NCBI RefSeq assembly: GCF_011839805.1
Contig: NZ_VWPY01000009.1
Coordinates: forward strand, 1-64,000
DNA from: Kineococcus rubinsiae
Lineage (GTDB): Bacteria > Actinomycetota > Actinomycetes > Actinomycetales > Kineococcaceae
DNA: 64,000 nt
Direction of reading: 5' to 3'
Positions within the stretch are counted from its first letter, which is position 1. Every line of letters begins with the position of its first letter. The position numbers and the translations under genes are program-made. Positions 24,682-34,171 of the stretch are shown in pieces. A model generated the notes under the pieces. The model had not been told where the DNA came from. It saw nothing but the letters and a program-made list of their open reading frames with translations, and ran no database searches.

Positions 24682-25142
24682 CGCGGGCGGCCCGTCCCGG
24701 AGCGGACGACGACGGCCGGATCGCCCTGCTGTCGCTGGTGTTCGCGCTGGTCGCGACCCTCCTCGTCCTCGTCGTGGTGAGCGCGTCGGCGGTCCACCTG
24801 CAGCGCAAGCGGCTCTACGCGGTCGCCGACGCGGCGGCGGCGGACGCGGCCGACGCCGTCGACGAGCGCCGCTATTACGCGGTCGGCGGCGGCCTCGTGG
24901 ACGGTGCCGTCCCCCTCACGGACGCCTCGGTGCGGGCGAGCGTCCTGGCCTACCTGGCCGGGAGCGACCCCGGCGTGGCCGGGGTGGCGGTCGACCCGGC
25001 CACCGGGAGCCCGGACGGGCGGACCGCGGAGGTCGTCCTGACCGCGACCCTCCTCCCGCCGTTCGCGGCGTTCGTCCCCGGCCGCTTCGCCGCGGGCGTC
25101 CCCGCGCGGGCGACGAGCCGTGCGACCGCGCTGCTGCGCTGA
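24678..25142 (+). CDS. TadG-like pilus assembly protein
   Basis: A 154-residue protein opening with the putative Flp pilus-assembly N domain (GRIALLSLVFALVATLLVLVVVSASAVHLQRKRLYAVADAAA shortened to its core features: one membrane helix, then an Ala/Asp-rich helix ending in DAADAVD). TadG proteins of proteobacteria are much longer and carry a von Willebrand domain; only the N-terminal module and a short beta region are present here. It is the last gene of the tad operon; the next gene has its own promoter-like taggtt and ribosome-binding site. Confidence 0.8.
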   Translation: MTRAARPGADDDGRIALLSLVFALVATLLVLVVVSASAVHLQRKRLYAVADAAAADAADAVDERRYYAVGGGLVDGAVPLTDASVRASVLAYLAGSDPGVAGVAVDPATGSPDGRTAEVVLTATLLPPFAAFVPGRFAAGVPARATSRATALLR

Positions 25143-25223
25143 CCCGGTCGCCCCGCAACCGGCCGGGTAGGTTCGGCCTCCCACCGGGCCGCGGCCCGGC
25201 CGCCCGGACGCCAGGAGGACCCC

Positions 25224-26147
25224 GTGGCCCCGTCCCCCGTCGTCGAGGTGGACGACGCGACGCGCACCTTCGGCACCGTGACGGCCCTGGACCACGTCAG
25301 CCTCCGCGTCGGCCGCGGTGAGGCCGTCGGCGTGCTCGGGCCCAACGGGGCGGGCAAGTCGACGCTGCTGAGCCTGCTCGCGGGCCTGCGCACCCCGACC
25401 AGCGGCAGCGTCCGCGTCGTCGGCGGCAACCCCCGCTCACCCGCCGTGCGCGCACGGCTCGGCTGCACGCCGCAGTCCACGGGCCTGCCCGGGACGCTCA
25501 CGGTCGCGGAGGTCGTCGACTTCGTCGGCGGGCACCACCGCGACCCCGTGCCCCGGGCCAAGCTGCTGGAGCGCTTCGACCTCGCCGACCTCGCCCGCAA
25601 GCAGTGCGGTGGCCTGTCCGGCGGCCAGCAGCGGCGGGTGTGCGTGGCGCTGGCCTTCGTCGGGCGCCCCGAGCTCGTGCTGCTCGACGAGCCCACCACG
25701 GGTCTCGACGTCACCGCGCGCCTCGCGCTCTGGGACGCCGTGCGGGGCTTCGTCGACGGCGGCGGGACGCTCCTGCTGACCAGCCACTACCTCGAGGAGG
25801 TCGAGGCGCTCGCGCAGCGCGTCGTCGTCGTCGACCACGGCCGGGTCGTCGCGGAGGGGACCGTGCCGGAGATCCGCGGGCGCACGAGCCTGCGGCGCGT
25901 CCGCTTCGCCGCCGGTCCCGCCCCGGCGCTCGCCACCGCGGCCGGGGTGTCGGAGGTGCTCGCCGACGGGGGCCACGGGCGGTGGGAGGTCCTGGCCGGC
26001 GACGCCGACGCCTTCGTCCGGGAGCTCGTCGGCAGCGGCCTGGACTTCCGCGACCTCGAGGTCGCGGGCGCCACGCTGGAGGAGGCGTTCGTGGCTCTGA
26101 CACAGAGCGAGACGGGCACCGCCCCCGCGGCGGGGCGGCCGGCGTGA
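25224..26147 (+). CDS. ABC transporter ATP-binding protein
   Basis: A 307-residue ATPase subunit of an ABC-2-type exporter. Walker A GPNGAGKST is near residue 40, signature LSGGQQRR near 131, Walker B LVLLDEPTTGLD near 152 and the H-loop in TSHYLEE. The C-terminal region after residue 215 is the extra domain of drug- or antibiotic-export ATPases. GTG 25224 has aggagg seven bases upstream. It is coupled to the permease gene by a GTGA overlap. The substrate is unknown. Confidence 0.93.
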   Translation: MAPSPVVEVDDATRTFGTVTALDHVSLRVGRGEAVGVLGPNGAGKSTLLSLLAGLRTPTSGSVRVVGGNPRSPAVRARLGCTPQSTGLPGTLTVAEVVDFVGGHHRDPVPRAKLLERFDLADLARKQCGGLSGGQQRRVCVALAFVGRPELVLLDEPTTGLDVTARLALWDAVRGFVDGGGTLLLTSHYLEEVEALAQRVVVVDHGRVVAEGTVPEIRGRTSLRRVRFAAGPAPALATAAGVSEVLADGGHGRWEVLAGDADAFVRELVGSGLDFRDLEVAGATLEEAFVALTQSETGTAPAAGRPA

Positions 26148-26935
26148 GCGCGCCGACGTCCGCCCGGCCGGCGCCCGCGCTCGTCTCCGGCCTGCGGATG
26201 ACCCTGCTGCACACGCGCTTCCAGGTGCTGGAGAACCTGCGGGTGCCGGTGGCGATCGTCGGCTCGGCCGCGTTCCCCGCCCTGACCATGCTCGTCTTCA
26301 TCGTCCCGCAGGCGGCCGTCGCGCAGGACGCCGCCGCGGCGACGAGCGCCGTCGCCCAGCTCTGCGTGTTCTCCGCGATGAGCGTGTCCCTGTTCACCCA
26401 CGGCGCGGGCATCGCCGAGGAGCGGGCGCTGCCGTGGGACACGCACCTGCGCACGCTGCCCGTGCCGTCGGGCCCGCGCTTCCTCGCGCGCGTGCTGACG
26501 GGGGCGTTCTTCTGCGTCCTCGGCGTCGTCCCGCTGCTGGTGCTCGCGGCCCTGCTCACCGAGGCGACGACGACCCCGGCGCGGTTCCTGGCCGGCGTCG
26601 CGGCGCTGGTCCTGGCGGGCGTCCCGCTGCTCGCGCTGGGCCTGGCCATCGGCTACTCGCTGCCCAGCAAGGCGGCGCTCGCCGTGGCGCAGGTGCTGCT
26701 GCTCCCGCTGGCCTTCGCCGGCGGGCTGTTCCTGCCGCCGGAGGTCATGCCCGGGTGGCTGCGGGCGATCTCGACGCTGACGCCGACCCGCGCGGGCCGC
26801 GACCTCGTCGTCGGTGCCGCCACCGGGGGCGACGTCCCCGGCACGGCGCTGCCCGTCCTGGTGGGCTGGACCGTCGTGCTGGCCGCCCTCGCCGTCCTGG
26901 CCCAGCGCCGCGACGAGGGCCGCCGCTTCCGCTGA
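26144..26935 (+). CDS. ABC-2-type transporter permease
   Basis: A 263-residue integral membrane protein with six hydrophobic segments: about residues 35-55, 65-88, 115-138, 145-168, 175-197 and 235-253. The sequence FAGGLFLPPEVMPGWLRAISTLTPT is the conserved ABC-2 permease motif near the fifth helix. It would form the export channel with the preceding ATPase, probably as a 2+2 complex. Confidence 0.9.
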   Translation: MSAPTSARPAPALVSGLRMTLLHTRFQVLENLRVPVAIVGSAAFPALTMLVFIVPQAAVAQDAAAATSAVAQLCVFSAMSVSLFTHGAGIAEERALPWDTHLRTLPVPSGPRFLARVLTGAFFCVLGVVPLLVLAALLTEATTTPARFLAGVAALVLAGVPLLALGLAIGYSLPSKAALAVAQVLLLPLAFAGGLFLPPEVMPGWLRAISTLTPTRAGRDLVVGAATGGDVPGTALPVLVGWTVVLAALAVLAQRRDEGRRFR

Positions 26936-27025
26936 GCGGGGTCACCAGCCCGAGGGACGGGGGGCGTGACGCACGACTCGCCGCCACCGCGTGCGCCGCG
27001 ATCTTGACCGTGCGAGCGTCGGGAC

Positions 27026-27724
27026 GTGACGAACCTCGACGGCGCGGCCCTGCTGGTGACCGGTGCGAGCGGCGGCCTCGGGGCCCCGCTCGCGCGACTG
27101 CTCGCCGACGCCGGGGCCCGGCTGGTCCTCTCCGCCCGCGACGCCGACCGCCTGGGCGCCTCCGCCCCCGAGGGCGCGCACGTGGTCCCCGCCGACCTCC
27201 GCCTGCCGGGCGCCCCCGACGACCTCGTCGCGGCCGCGGTGGGGCACCTCGGCCGCCTCGACGGGGTCGTGCACGCCGCGGGCGTCGTCGCCTTCGGCCC
27301 GGCCACCGACGCCGACGACGACCTGCTCGACGAGGTCTTCCTCGCCAACGCCCTCGGCCCACTGCGGCTGCTGCGCGCGGCCGTCCCGCACCTGCGCTCG
27401 GCCGCGAGCGAGCGCCCCGGTGCCTTCGCGGCCCTGCTCTCCGCGGTCGTCGCGGAGAAGCCGACCGCGGGCATGGCCGCCTACTCCGCCTCCAAGGCGG
27501 CCCTGACGGCCTTCGACGCGGCGCTCGCCAAGGAGCTGCGCCGCGACGGCGTCCGCATCCTCGACGTCCGCCCGCCGCACACCGAGACCGGCCTGGCGAA
27601 CCGGCCCGTCGCGGGCAGCGCGCCCAAGCTGGCCGAGGGCCTCGCCCCGCAGGCCGTCGCCGAGCGCATCGTGCGGGCGATCGTCGAGGACGAGCGCGAC
27701 CTCCCGGCGTCCGCCTTCGCCTGA
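27026..27724 (+). CDS. short-chain dehydrogenase/reductase
   Basis: A 232-residue Rossmann-fold SDR. The cofactor loop is TGASGGLGAPLAR (about residues 12-24), ADLRLPG binds the adenine side, and the catalytic YxxxK occurs as YSASK near residue 153, with Ser in LLSAV as the likely third catalytic residue. The arginine-bearing SARDADR after beta-2 favours NADP over NAD. Substrate unknown. It stands alone between the ABC exporter and prfB. GTG 27026 lacks a strong ribosome-binding site. Confidence 0.9.
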   Translation: MTNLDGAALLVTGASGGLGAPLARLLADAGARLVLSARDADRLGASAPEGAHVVPADLRLPGAPDDLVAAAVGHLGRLDGVVHAAGVVAFGPATDADDDLLDEVFLANALGPLRLLRAAVPHLRSAASERPGAFAALLSAVVAEKPTAGMAAYSASKAALTAFDAALAKELRRDGVRILDVRPPHTETGLANRPVAGSAPKLAEGLAPQAVAERIVRAIVEDERDLPASAFA

Positions 27725-27807
27725 GCGCCGCCCCACCACGCCGTCGCCCGGGCACCCGCTGAGCTGACGGAGGGGCGCTCGGCGCGGGCGGCGTAAGCTC
27801 GACCGTC

Positions 27808-28920
27808 GTGGCCACCGACTTCCCCGCCGAGATCTCCGCCCTGCGAACGACGTACGCCTCCATCCGCGAGGTGTCCGACCTCCCGCAGCTGCGGTCGGAG
27901 CTCAGCGACCTCAACGCGCAGGCCGCCGCGCCCGAGCTGTGGGACGACCCGGAGCACGCCCAGACCGTGACCAGCCGCCTGTCGGCGCTGCAGGCCGAGC
28001 TGGACCGCATCCAGAACATGGGCTCCCGCATCGACGACCTCGAGGTGCTCGTCGAGCTCGCCGAGTCCGAGGACGACGAGGACACCCGGCAGGAGACCGA
28101 GCGCGAGCTGGAGGCCGTGCGCAAGCAGCTCGGTGAGCTGGAGGTCCGCACGCTGCTCTCCGGCGAGTACGACCCGCGCGAGGCGATCGTGACCATCCGC
28201 TCCGAGGCCGGGGGCGTCGACGCCGCCGACTTCGCCGAGATGCTCATGCGGATGTACCTGCGCTGGGCCGAGCGCCGCGGCTACAAGAGCGAGGTCTACG
28301 ACACCTCCTACGCGGAGGAGGCGGGCATCAAGTCCGCGACCTTCAAGGTGGCCGCGCCCTACGCCTACGGCACCCTGAGCGTCGAGCAGGGCACCCACCG
28401 CCTCGTGCGCATCTCGCCCTTCGACAACCAGGGCCGCCGCCAGACGTCCTTCGCCGGCGTCGAGGTGCTGCCGGTGGTGGCCGAGACCGACCACGTCGAC
28501 ATCCCCGAGAACGACATCCGCGTCGACGTCTACCGCTCCTCGGGCCCCGGTGGTCAGTCCGTCAACACGACCGACTCCGCCGTGCGCCTCACGCACCTGC
28601 CCACGGGCATCGTCGTGACCTGCCAGAACGAGAAGTCGCAGCTGCAGAACAAGGCGGCCGCGATGCGCGTCCTGCAGGCCAAGCTGCTGGAGAAGGCCCG
28701 CAAGGACCGCCAGGCCGAGCTCGACGCGCTCAAGGGCGACGACTCGGGCTCGTGGGGCAACCAGATGCGCTCCTACGTCCTGCACCCCTACCAGATGGTC
28801 AAGGACCTGCGGACGAACTACGAGGTCGGCGCCACCTCCGCGGTCTTCGACGGGGACATCGACGCCTTCCTCGAGTCGGGCATCCGCTGGCGCAAGCTGG
28901 GCGAGCGCGCCGAGCACTGA
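27808..28920 (+). CDS. prfB: peptide chain release factor 2
   Basis: A 370-residue class I release factor. The GGQ motif that triggers peptidyl-tRNA hydrolysis is at residues 248-250 ([10 protein letters not shown]), and the SPF tripeptide specific to RF2 (recognising UGA and UAA) is in [11 protein letters not shown]. The frame is uninterrupted, so the autoregulatory +1 frameshift of many prfB genes is absent. taagct at 27794-27799 lies eight bases before the GTG, suggesting a leaderless mRNA. It heads the conserved prfB-ftsE-ftsX-smpB order. Confidence 0.97.
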   Translation: MATDFPAEISALRTTYASIREVSDLPQLRSELSDLNAQAAAPELWDDPEHAQTVTSRLSALQAELDRIQNMGSRIDDLEVLVELAESEDDEDTRQETERELEAVRKQLGELEVRTLLSGEYDPREAIVTIRSEAGGVDAADFAEMLMRMYLRWAERRGYKSEVYDTSYAEEAGIKSATFKVAAPYAYGTLSVEQGTHRLVRISPFDNQGRRQTSFAGVEVLPVVAETDHVDIPENDIRVDVYRSSGPGGQSVNTTDSAVRLTHLPTGIVVTCQNEKSQLQNKAAAMRVLQAKLLEKARKDRQAELDALKGDDSGSWGNQMRSYVLHPYQMVKDLRTNYEVGATSAVFDGDIDAFLESGIRWRKLGERAEH

Positions 28921-29059
28921 GCCGCGGCCGGCGGGCGCACGACTCACCCGTCCGGCGTCGGCGATGACGCTCGGTCGCGGCCCGTACAGTGGGCGTCAGG
29001 TCAGGCAGCTGTTCCCGCACGCCCGCACGCCCCGTCCCCGAGACTGACCGCCCCCACGA

Positions 29060-29749
29060 GTGATCACCTTCGAGCACGTCAGCAAGGCCTACGGCGAGGG
29101 GCACCGCCCCGCGCTCGCCGAGGTGACCCTCCAGATCGACAAGGGGGAGTTCGTCTTCCTCGTCGGCCCGTCCGGGTCCGGGAAGTCCACCTTCCTGCGG
29201 CTGGTGCTCAAGGAGGAGAGGTCGACCGGCGGCACCGTCCAGGTCGCCGGCCGCGACGTCGGGCGGCTGCGCAGCTGGAAGGTCCCGGCGCTGCGCCGCC
29301 AGATCGGCGTGGTCTTCCAGGACTTCCGCCTGCTGCACGACAAGACGGTCTACGAGAACGTCGCCTTCGCCCTGCAGGTCCTCGGCAAGCCGCGCCACGT
29401 CGTGGCCCAGACGGTCCCCGAGGTCCTCGGCCTGGTCGGGCTCGAGGGCAAGGAGAAGCGGCGCCCGCACGAGCTGTCCGGGGGTGAGCAGCAGCGCGTG
29501 GCCATCGCGCGCGCCTTCGTCAACCGGCCCGCCCTGCTGCTCGCGGACGAGCCGACCGGGAACCTCGACCCCACCACGAGCGTCGGGATCATGAAGCTGC
29601 TGGACCGCATCAACCGGACGGGGACGACGATCGTCATGGCCACCCACGACGACGACATGGTCGACCAGATGCGCAAGCGCGTCGTGGAACTCCGGGACGG
29701 CCGCGTGGTCCGCGACGAGGACCGCGGCGTCTACGGCTCGAACCGCTGA
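29060..29749 (+). CDS. ftsE: cell division ATP-binding protein FtsE
   Basis: A 229-residue ABC ATPase: Walker [11 protein letters not shown]-loop VVFQDFRLL, signature LSGGEQQR, Walker [13 protein letters not shown]-loop ATHD. With FtsX it forms the divisome complex that activates peptidoglycan hydrolases across the membrane in an ATP-dependent way. A promoter-like tacagt lies in the gap after prfB. ftsX follows 30 bases later with its own gggag site. Confidence 0.97.
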   Translation: MITFEHVSKAYGEGHRPALAEVTLQIDKGEFVFLVGPSGSGKSTFLRLVLKEERSTGGTVQVAGRDVGRLRSWKVPALRRQIGVVFQDFRLLHDKTVYENVAFALQVLGKPRHVVAQTVPEVLGLVGLEGKEKRRPHELSGGEQQRVAIARAFVNRPALLLADEPTGNLDPTTSVGIMKLLDRINRTGTTIVMATHDDDMVDQMRKRVVELRDGRVVRDEDRGVYGSNR

Positions 29750-29779
29750 GGCAGCGGTACCAGGCAGAGAGGGAGACTC

Positions 29780-30685
29780 GTGCGCCTCGGCTTCGTCCTG
29801 AGCGAGATGTTCACCGGGTTGCGCCGCAACCTGTCCATGACCGTGTCCGTCGTCCTGGTGACGATGGTGTCGCTGTTCTTCTTCGGGGCCGGACTGCTGG
29901 TGCAGCAGCAGGTCTCGATCCTCAAGGGTGACTGGTACGACCGCGTCCAGGTGTCCGTGTTCCTGTGCGGTTCCGAGAGCACGGCGGAGAACTGCCCCGG
30001 CGGGGCCGTCACCGGCGCGCAGCGCGACGCGATCCGCCAGCAGCTGACGGACTCCCCGCTCGTGGACCAGGTGTTCTACGAGTCGCAGGCCGAGGCCTTC
30101 GCGAACTTCCTGGACACCTACGACCCGTCGTTCACCGCGAACGTGACGCAGGACCAGCTCCCGGAGTCCTTCCGCGTCCGGCTCACCGACCCCGAGCGCT
30201 ACGAGGAGATCCGCGACCAGGTGGTCGGCGTGCCGGGGGTCGAGGACGTCCCCGACGACCGCAAGATCCTCGGGCCGCTGTTCTCCGCGCTCGACGCCGC
30301 GACCGTCGTCGCCCTCGGCCTCGCCGCGCTGATGCTCGTCTGCACCGTCCTGCTCGTGTCGACCACGATCCGCCTCACCGCCTTCAGCCGGCGGCGGGAG
30401 ACGAGCATCATGCGGCTCGTCGGGGCGTCCCGGCTGCTCATCCAGCTGCCGTTCGTCCTCGAGGGCGTGGTCGCCACGCTGCTGGGCGCCGCGCTGGCGT
30501 CGGGGGCCCTGTGGTCGCTCGTCGAGTACGGCCTGGGCCGCCTGGCCGACCGCCCCGGCTTCACGACAAAGCTCGTGGGCACCCCCGAGGTGCTCACCCA
30601 GGCCATGCCGCTGATGTTCGGCGTGGGCTTCCTGCTCGCCGTCTTCGCCTCGCTCGTCAGCCTGCGGCGGTGGCTGCGCATCTGA
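29780..30685 (+). CDS. ftsX: cell division permease-like protein FtsX
   Basis: A 301-residue membrane partner of FtsE. Four membrane helices lie at about residues 22-45, 175-198, 223-247 and 270-295. Residues 50-170 form the extracellular domain (with VSVFLCGSEST and a second Cys in AENCPGG that could pair) that contacts cell-wall hydrolases or adaptors. The start is GTG 29780 after agagagggag. Confidence 0.96.
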   Translation: MRLGFVLSEMFTGLRRNLSMTVSVVLVTMVSLFFFGAGLLVQQQVSILKGDWYDRVQVSVFLCGSESTAENCPGGAVTGAQRDAIRQQLTDSPLVDQVFYESQAEAFANFLDTYDPSFTANVTQDQLPESFRVRLTDPERYEEIRDQVVGVPGVEDVPDDRKILGPLFSALDAATVVALGLAALMLVCTVLLVSTTIRLTAFSRRRETSIMRLVGASRLLIQLPFVLEGVVATLLGAALASGALWSLVEYGLGRLADRPGFTTKLVGTPEVLTQAMPLMFGVGFLLAVFASLVSLRRWLRI

Positions 30686-30788
30686 GCGCCCGGGCCGCCG
30701 GCGCGTCCGCCCTGGGAGAACCGTGGTGCGGGCCCGGGCCGGCGGCTCCTAGAGTGGTGGGTCAGCCAGCCCCCGAGGAGTGATCGAC

Positions 30789-31265
30789 GTGCCGCGCGAG
30801 ACCGGTCGCAAGGTGATCGCCAGCAACCGCAAGGCGCGCCACGACTACCTGATCGAGGAGACCGTCGAGGCGGGCATCTCGCTGACGGGGACCGAGGTGA
30901 AGGCCCTGCGCATGGGCCGCGCCTCCCTCGTCGACGGCTTCGCCCAGATCGACCGCGGCGAGATGTACCTCGAGCACGTCCACATCCCCGAGTACGTCCA
31001 GGGGACCTGGACCAACCACGCCCCGCGCCGGCGCCGCAAGCTGCTCCTGCACCGCGCCGAGATCGACAAGTGGGCCGGCAAGATGCGCGAGTCCGGCCAC
31101 ACGATCGTGCCGCTGTCGCTGTACTTCGACAACGGCCGCGTGAAGGTCGAGATCGCCCTGGCCAAGGGCAAGAAGAACTACGACAAGCGCCAGGCCCTGC
31201 GCGAGCGGCAGGACAAGCGCGAGGCCGACCGCGTCATGTCGGCGGTCAAGCGCCAGGAGCGCTGA
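30789..31265 (+). CDS. smpB: SsrA-binding protein SmpB
   Basis: A 158-residue partner of tmRNA in trans-translation; it binds the tRNA-like domain and delivers it to stalled ribosomes. Conserved blocks are [35 protein letters not shown], and the basic C-terminal tail [24 protein letters not shown] chose GTG 30789 because gaggag at 30775-30780 is then eight bases upstream; an in-frame GTG at 30780 overlaps that site. ssrA follows directly. Confidence 0.95.
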   Translation: MPRETGRKVIASNRKARHDYLIEETVEAGISLTGTEVKALRMGRASLVDGFAQIDRGEMYLEHVHIPEYVQGTWTNHAPRRRRKLLLHRAEIDKWAGKMRESGHTIVPLSLYFDNGRVKVEIALAKGKKNYDKRQALRERQDKREADRVMSAVKRQER

Positions 31266-31390
31266 TCGGGTGGTCCGGGGCGGTGCCCCGGGCCTCCGGC
31301 GGCCGCCGGGAACACGGGAGCCGTCCGGCCCGTTGAGCTGTACGCTGGGTCACGGCCGCCACCACGGGGCCGGTAGTCACAACTCAACAC

Positions 31391-31752
31391 GGGGATGACA
31401 GGTTTCGACGTCGGTCGTCGAGCCAGGGGAAGCGGGTCGAGGACGCACGGTTATCTCGATAACGATCCGTGCAAACCAATAGGTGCCGATTCCAAGCGCA
31501 CCGACTTCGCCCTCGCTGCCTGAGCGAGTGTGAGTCCGTCAGCCCGGGTGCGCCTCCGCCCCGGGTACTGGCGTCAGCTAGGAGGCTCACCTCTCACCGA
31601 GGTCGCGTAGGTGAGAGGGACAACCAACGCGGCTGGGCCCGGCGACGGCATGTCTGCGTGACCGTCGGGGCCGAGTAGACCAGTAGCAGACTGCACCCGG
31701 AGAAGCCCTGGTCAAGCGCTGGCGGACGCGGGTTCGATTCCCGCCATCTCCA
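31391..31752 (+). ncRNA. ssrA: transfer-messenger RNA
   Basis: The 5' end ggggatgacaggtttcgacg and 3' end (T-arm cgggttcgattcccg, then catctcca) form the tRNA-Ala-like domain: ggggaug pairs with caucucc, with A as discriminator. The following bases are cac, so the CCA is not encoded and must be added enzymatically. Length is about 362 nt. It lies 125 bases after smpB, the usual actinobacterial order. Confidence 0.96.
31485..31523 (+). other. tmRNA tag reading frame
   Basis: The frame gcc to tga encodes ADSKRTDFALAA, close to the mycobacterial tag ADSHQRDYALAA and ending in the conserved ALAA degradation signal. The resume codon is GCC (Ala). Confidence 0.88.
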
Positions 31753-31756
31753 CACC

Positions 31757-31794
31757 CGTCGAGGCGGTGTCCCGCGAGGGACACCGCCTCGACG
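31757..31794 (+). terminator. ssrA terminator
   Basis: cgtcgaggcggtgtccc (31757-31773) pairs perfectly over 17 bp with 31778-31794, closed by a gcga (GNRA-type) tetraloop, four bases after the tmRNA end. No U-run follows. Confidence 0.85.
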
Positions 31795-31997
31795 TGCGTC
31801 CGGGCCCTGCTCGCCGGCGCTCGCGTCCCCGTGGTCCGGCCGGATGACCGACGCTGAGCCACCCGCAGTTGCGCTGTGTCGCAAGCGTTCCCCCGAACCG
31901 GTGCGATCACCGGCGTGGCTCCTTGCCTTCCGCTCCCCGCACGTACCGTCGAAAGCCGATCGCCCGACCAGGGCGGCCACCGACGGAAGGGGACAGC

Positions 31998-32855
31998 GTG
32001 CAGGACGCCGACTACCGGCGCCTCGTCGAGGAGTCACCCCTCGCCACCCTCGTCGTCCAGGACGCGCGGGTCGTGTGGGCCAACCCCGCCGCGCAGCGCC
32101 TGCTCGGCGCCGACGAGCCGCTGGACGGCGAGGAGCTGTCGCGCTTCGTCCACCCCGAGGACCGCGCCGACGTGCTCGGCGTCCTGTCCGCCGAGGCCGT
32201 GGCCGACCCCTCGCTGGAGCGGGTGCCCCACGAGTGGCGGCTGGTCACCGGCCGCGACGAGGGGGTGACGGTCGAGGTCCTGCTGGCGCCCGTGGTGCAC
32301 GCCGGTCAGCGCGGCATGCACGTCGTCTGCTGGGACGTCTCGCTGCACGTGGCCCGCCAGCGCGACCTCGCGCACCGCGCCACGCACGACCGCCTCACCG
32401 GGCTGCCGAACCGGTCCCTGCTGGAGGACCGCTGGCACCAGGCGCGCTCGAGGGCGCGCCGCACGGGCCTCGCGCCTCTCGTGCTCTTCTGCGACGTCGA
32501 CGACCTCAAGCAGGTCAACGACCGCTACGGGCACGTCGTGGGTGACGCCGCCCTCGTCGAGATCGCCGGCCGCCTGCGCCACGCGGCTCGCGGGGAGGAC
32601 ACGGTCGCCCGCTTCGGCGGCGACGAGTTCGTCCTGCTCGTGGAGAGCCCCGCGGACGTGGAGCCCGACGTCCTCGCCGGCCGGCTGCGCGACGCGCTCA
32701 CCGACGTCGAGGTTCCGCTCGGCGAGGGCCGGGAGCCGCTGCTGATGCGCTGCAGCGTGGGCCACGTCGTCGACGACCTGACGCGCAGCACCGCGGAGGT
32801 CCTCGCGGTCGCCGACGCGCGCATGTACGACCAGAAGCGCCGCAACCGGTCCTGA
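31998..32855 (+). CDS. PAS-GGDEF diguanylate cyclase
   Basis: A 285-residue cytoplasmic protein with an N-terminal PAS domain (about 1-115; SPLATLVVQDARVVWANPAA) and a GGDEF domain (about 125-285). The active-site GGDEF is intact at residues 207-211, with the metal-binding FCDVDDLKQVND and, five residues before GGDEF, RGED, a proper RxxD product-inhibition site. It should make cyclic di-GMP from two GTP and be feedback-inhibited. The PAS ligand is unknown. GTG 31998 has ggaagggga upstream. Confidence 0.92.
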   Translation: MQDADYRRLVEESPLATLVVQDARVVWANPAAQRLLGADEPLDGEELSRFVHPEDRADVLGVLSAEAVADPSLERVPHEWRLVTGRDEGVTVEVLLAPVVHAGQRGMHVVCWDVSLHVARQRDLAHRATHDRLTGLPNRSLLEDRWHQARSRARRTGLAPLVLFCDVDDLKQVNDRYGHVVGDAALVEIAGRLRHAARGEDTVARFGGDEFVLLVESPADVEPDVLAGRLRDALTDVEVPLGEGREPLLMRCSVGHVVDDLTRSTAEVLAVADARMYDQKRRNRS

Positions 32856-32928
32856 CGCCCGCTGGGTTGCGGCGCAACGCCTCAGCCCGCCCGGGCGCCG
32901 GGCCGCGGCACGTCGTACGGTCGGCCGG

Positions 32929-34041
32929 GTGAGCCGACTCTTCCAGCCCCTGACCATCCGCGGCACCACCTTCGCGCACCGCACGTGGGTCTCGCCGATG
33001 TGCCAGTACTCCTGCGACCCCGTGGGTGCGCCGGGCGTGCCGAACGACTGGCACCTCGTGCACCTGGGCTCCTTCGCCACCGGCGGGGCCGCGCTCGTGC
33101 TGACCGAGGCCGCCGCGGTCACCCCCGCCGGTCGCATCTCGCCGCAGGACGCGGGCCTGTGGAACGACGAGCAGACGCAGGCGTGGCGGCGCATCGTCGA
33201 CTTCCTGCACGGCCAGGGCGCGGCCGCGGGCGTGCAGCTCGCGCACGCCGGGCGCAAGGCGTCCACCCACCGCCCCTGGGACGAGGAGCAGGGCAGCGTC
33301 CCGGTGGAGCAGGGCGGCTGGGAGACCGTGGGCCCGAGCGCCGTCGCCTTCGGCGGCTACGCCACCCCCCGGGAGCTGGACGAGGCCGGCATCGCGGGCG
33401 TCGTGCAGGCCTTCGCGGACGCGGCCGTGCGCGCCGACGCCGCGGGCTTCGACGTCGTCGAGGTCCACGCGGCCCACGGCTACCTGCTGCACCAGTTCCT
33501 CTCGCCGCTGTCGAACCGGCGCACCGACGGCTACGGCGGCGACCTCGCCGGGCGCAGCCGCCTGCTGCTCGAGGTGGTCGACGCCGTGCGGGCCGTGTGG
33601 CCGCAGGAGAAGCCGGTCTTCGTGCGCCTGTCCACCACGGACTGGGTCGAGGGCGGCTGGGACGTCGACTCCTCCGTCGAGCTCTCCCGCGAGCTCGCCG
33701 CCCACGGCGTCGACCTCGTCGACGCCTCCAGCGGCGGCAACAGCCCGGACGCGAAGATCCCCGTGGGACCGGGCTACCAGGTCCCGCCGGCGGGCCGGAT
33801 CAAGCGTGAGACGGGCGTCCTCGTCGGGGCCGTCGGCATGATCCTGGAGCCCGCGCAGGCCGAGCAGCTGCTCGTCTCGGGTGACGCCGACGTCGTCTTC
33901 CTGGCCCGCGCCCTGCTCGCCGACCCCCGCTGGGTGCAGCGCGCGGCGGTCGCCCTGCACGAGCGCGGGACGCTCGCCTGGCCGCCGCAGTACGTGCGCG
34001 GGACCCGCGACGACGTGCCGCTCGTGACCCCGCGGACCTGA
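32929..34041 (+). CDS. NADH:flavin oxidoreductase, YqjM-type Old Yellow Enzyme
   Basis: A 370-residue FMN-dependent TIM-barrel ene-reductase. SPMCQYSC near residue 23 contains the YqjM-type cysteine that tunes the flavin, QLAHAGRKAS binds FMN/substrate, HAAHGYLLHQFLSPLSNRRTDGYGG is the family signature, and VFLARALLADPRW is the phosphate-binding end. It reduces activated C=C bonds of enones and related electrophiles; the physiological substrate is unknown. tacggt lies seven bases before the GTG, so the mRNA is probably leaderless. Confidence 0.93.
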   Translation: MSRLFQPLTIRGTTFAHRTWVSPMCQYSCDPVGAPGVPNDWHLVHLGSFATGGAALVLTEAAAVTPAGRISPQDAGLWNDEQTQAWRRIVDFLHGQGAAAGVQLAHAGRKASTHRPWDEEQGSVPVEQGGWETVGPSAVAFGGYATPRELDEAGIAGVVQAFADAAVRADAAGFDVVEVHAAHGYLLHQFLSPLSNRRTDGYGGDLAGRSRLLLEVVDAVRAVWPQEKPVFVRLSTTDWVEGGWDVDSSVELSRELAAHGVDLVDASSGGNSPDAKIPVGPGYQVPPAGRIKRETGVLVGAVGMILEPAQAEQLLVSGDADVVFLARALLADPRWVQRAAVALHERGTLAWPPQYVRGTRDDVPLVTPRT

Positions 34042-34171
34042 GGCGGGAGCGGGGCGTGGTGCGCGGGGGCACGGCCCGCGGCGTGCGCCATGATGGGCCC
34101 ATGGTGCGCGTGGGGCCGCAGGCCCGGCAGCGGAGACGGCCGCAGCGGAGGCGGCCGCAGCGGAGGTCGTC

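Noticed and set aside
27808-28920. Programmed +1 frameshift expected in prfB
   Set aside because: The reading frame is continuous from start to stop, with no in-frame UGA near codon 26.
31594-32037. Short frames inside and just after ssrA
   Set aside because: They overlap the tmRNA and its terminator; only the 12-residue tag frame is expected to be translated there.
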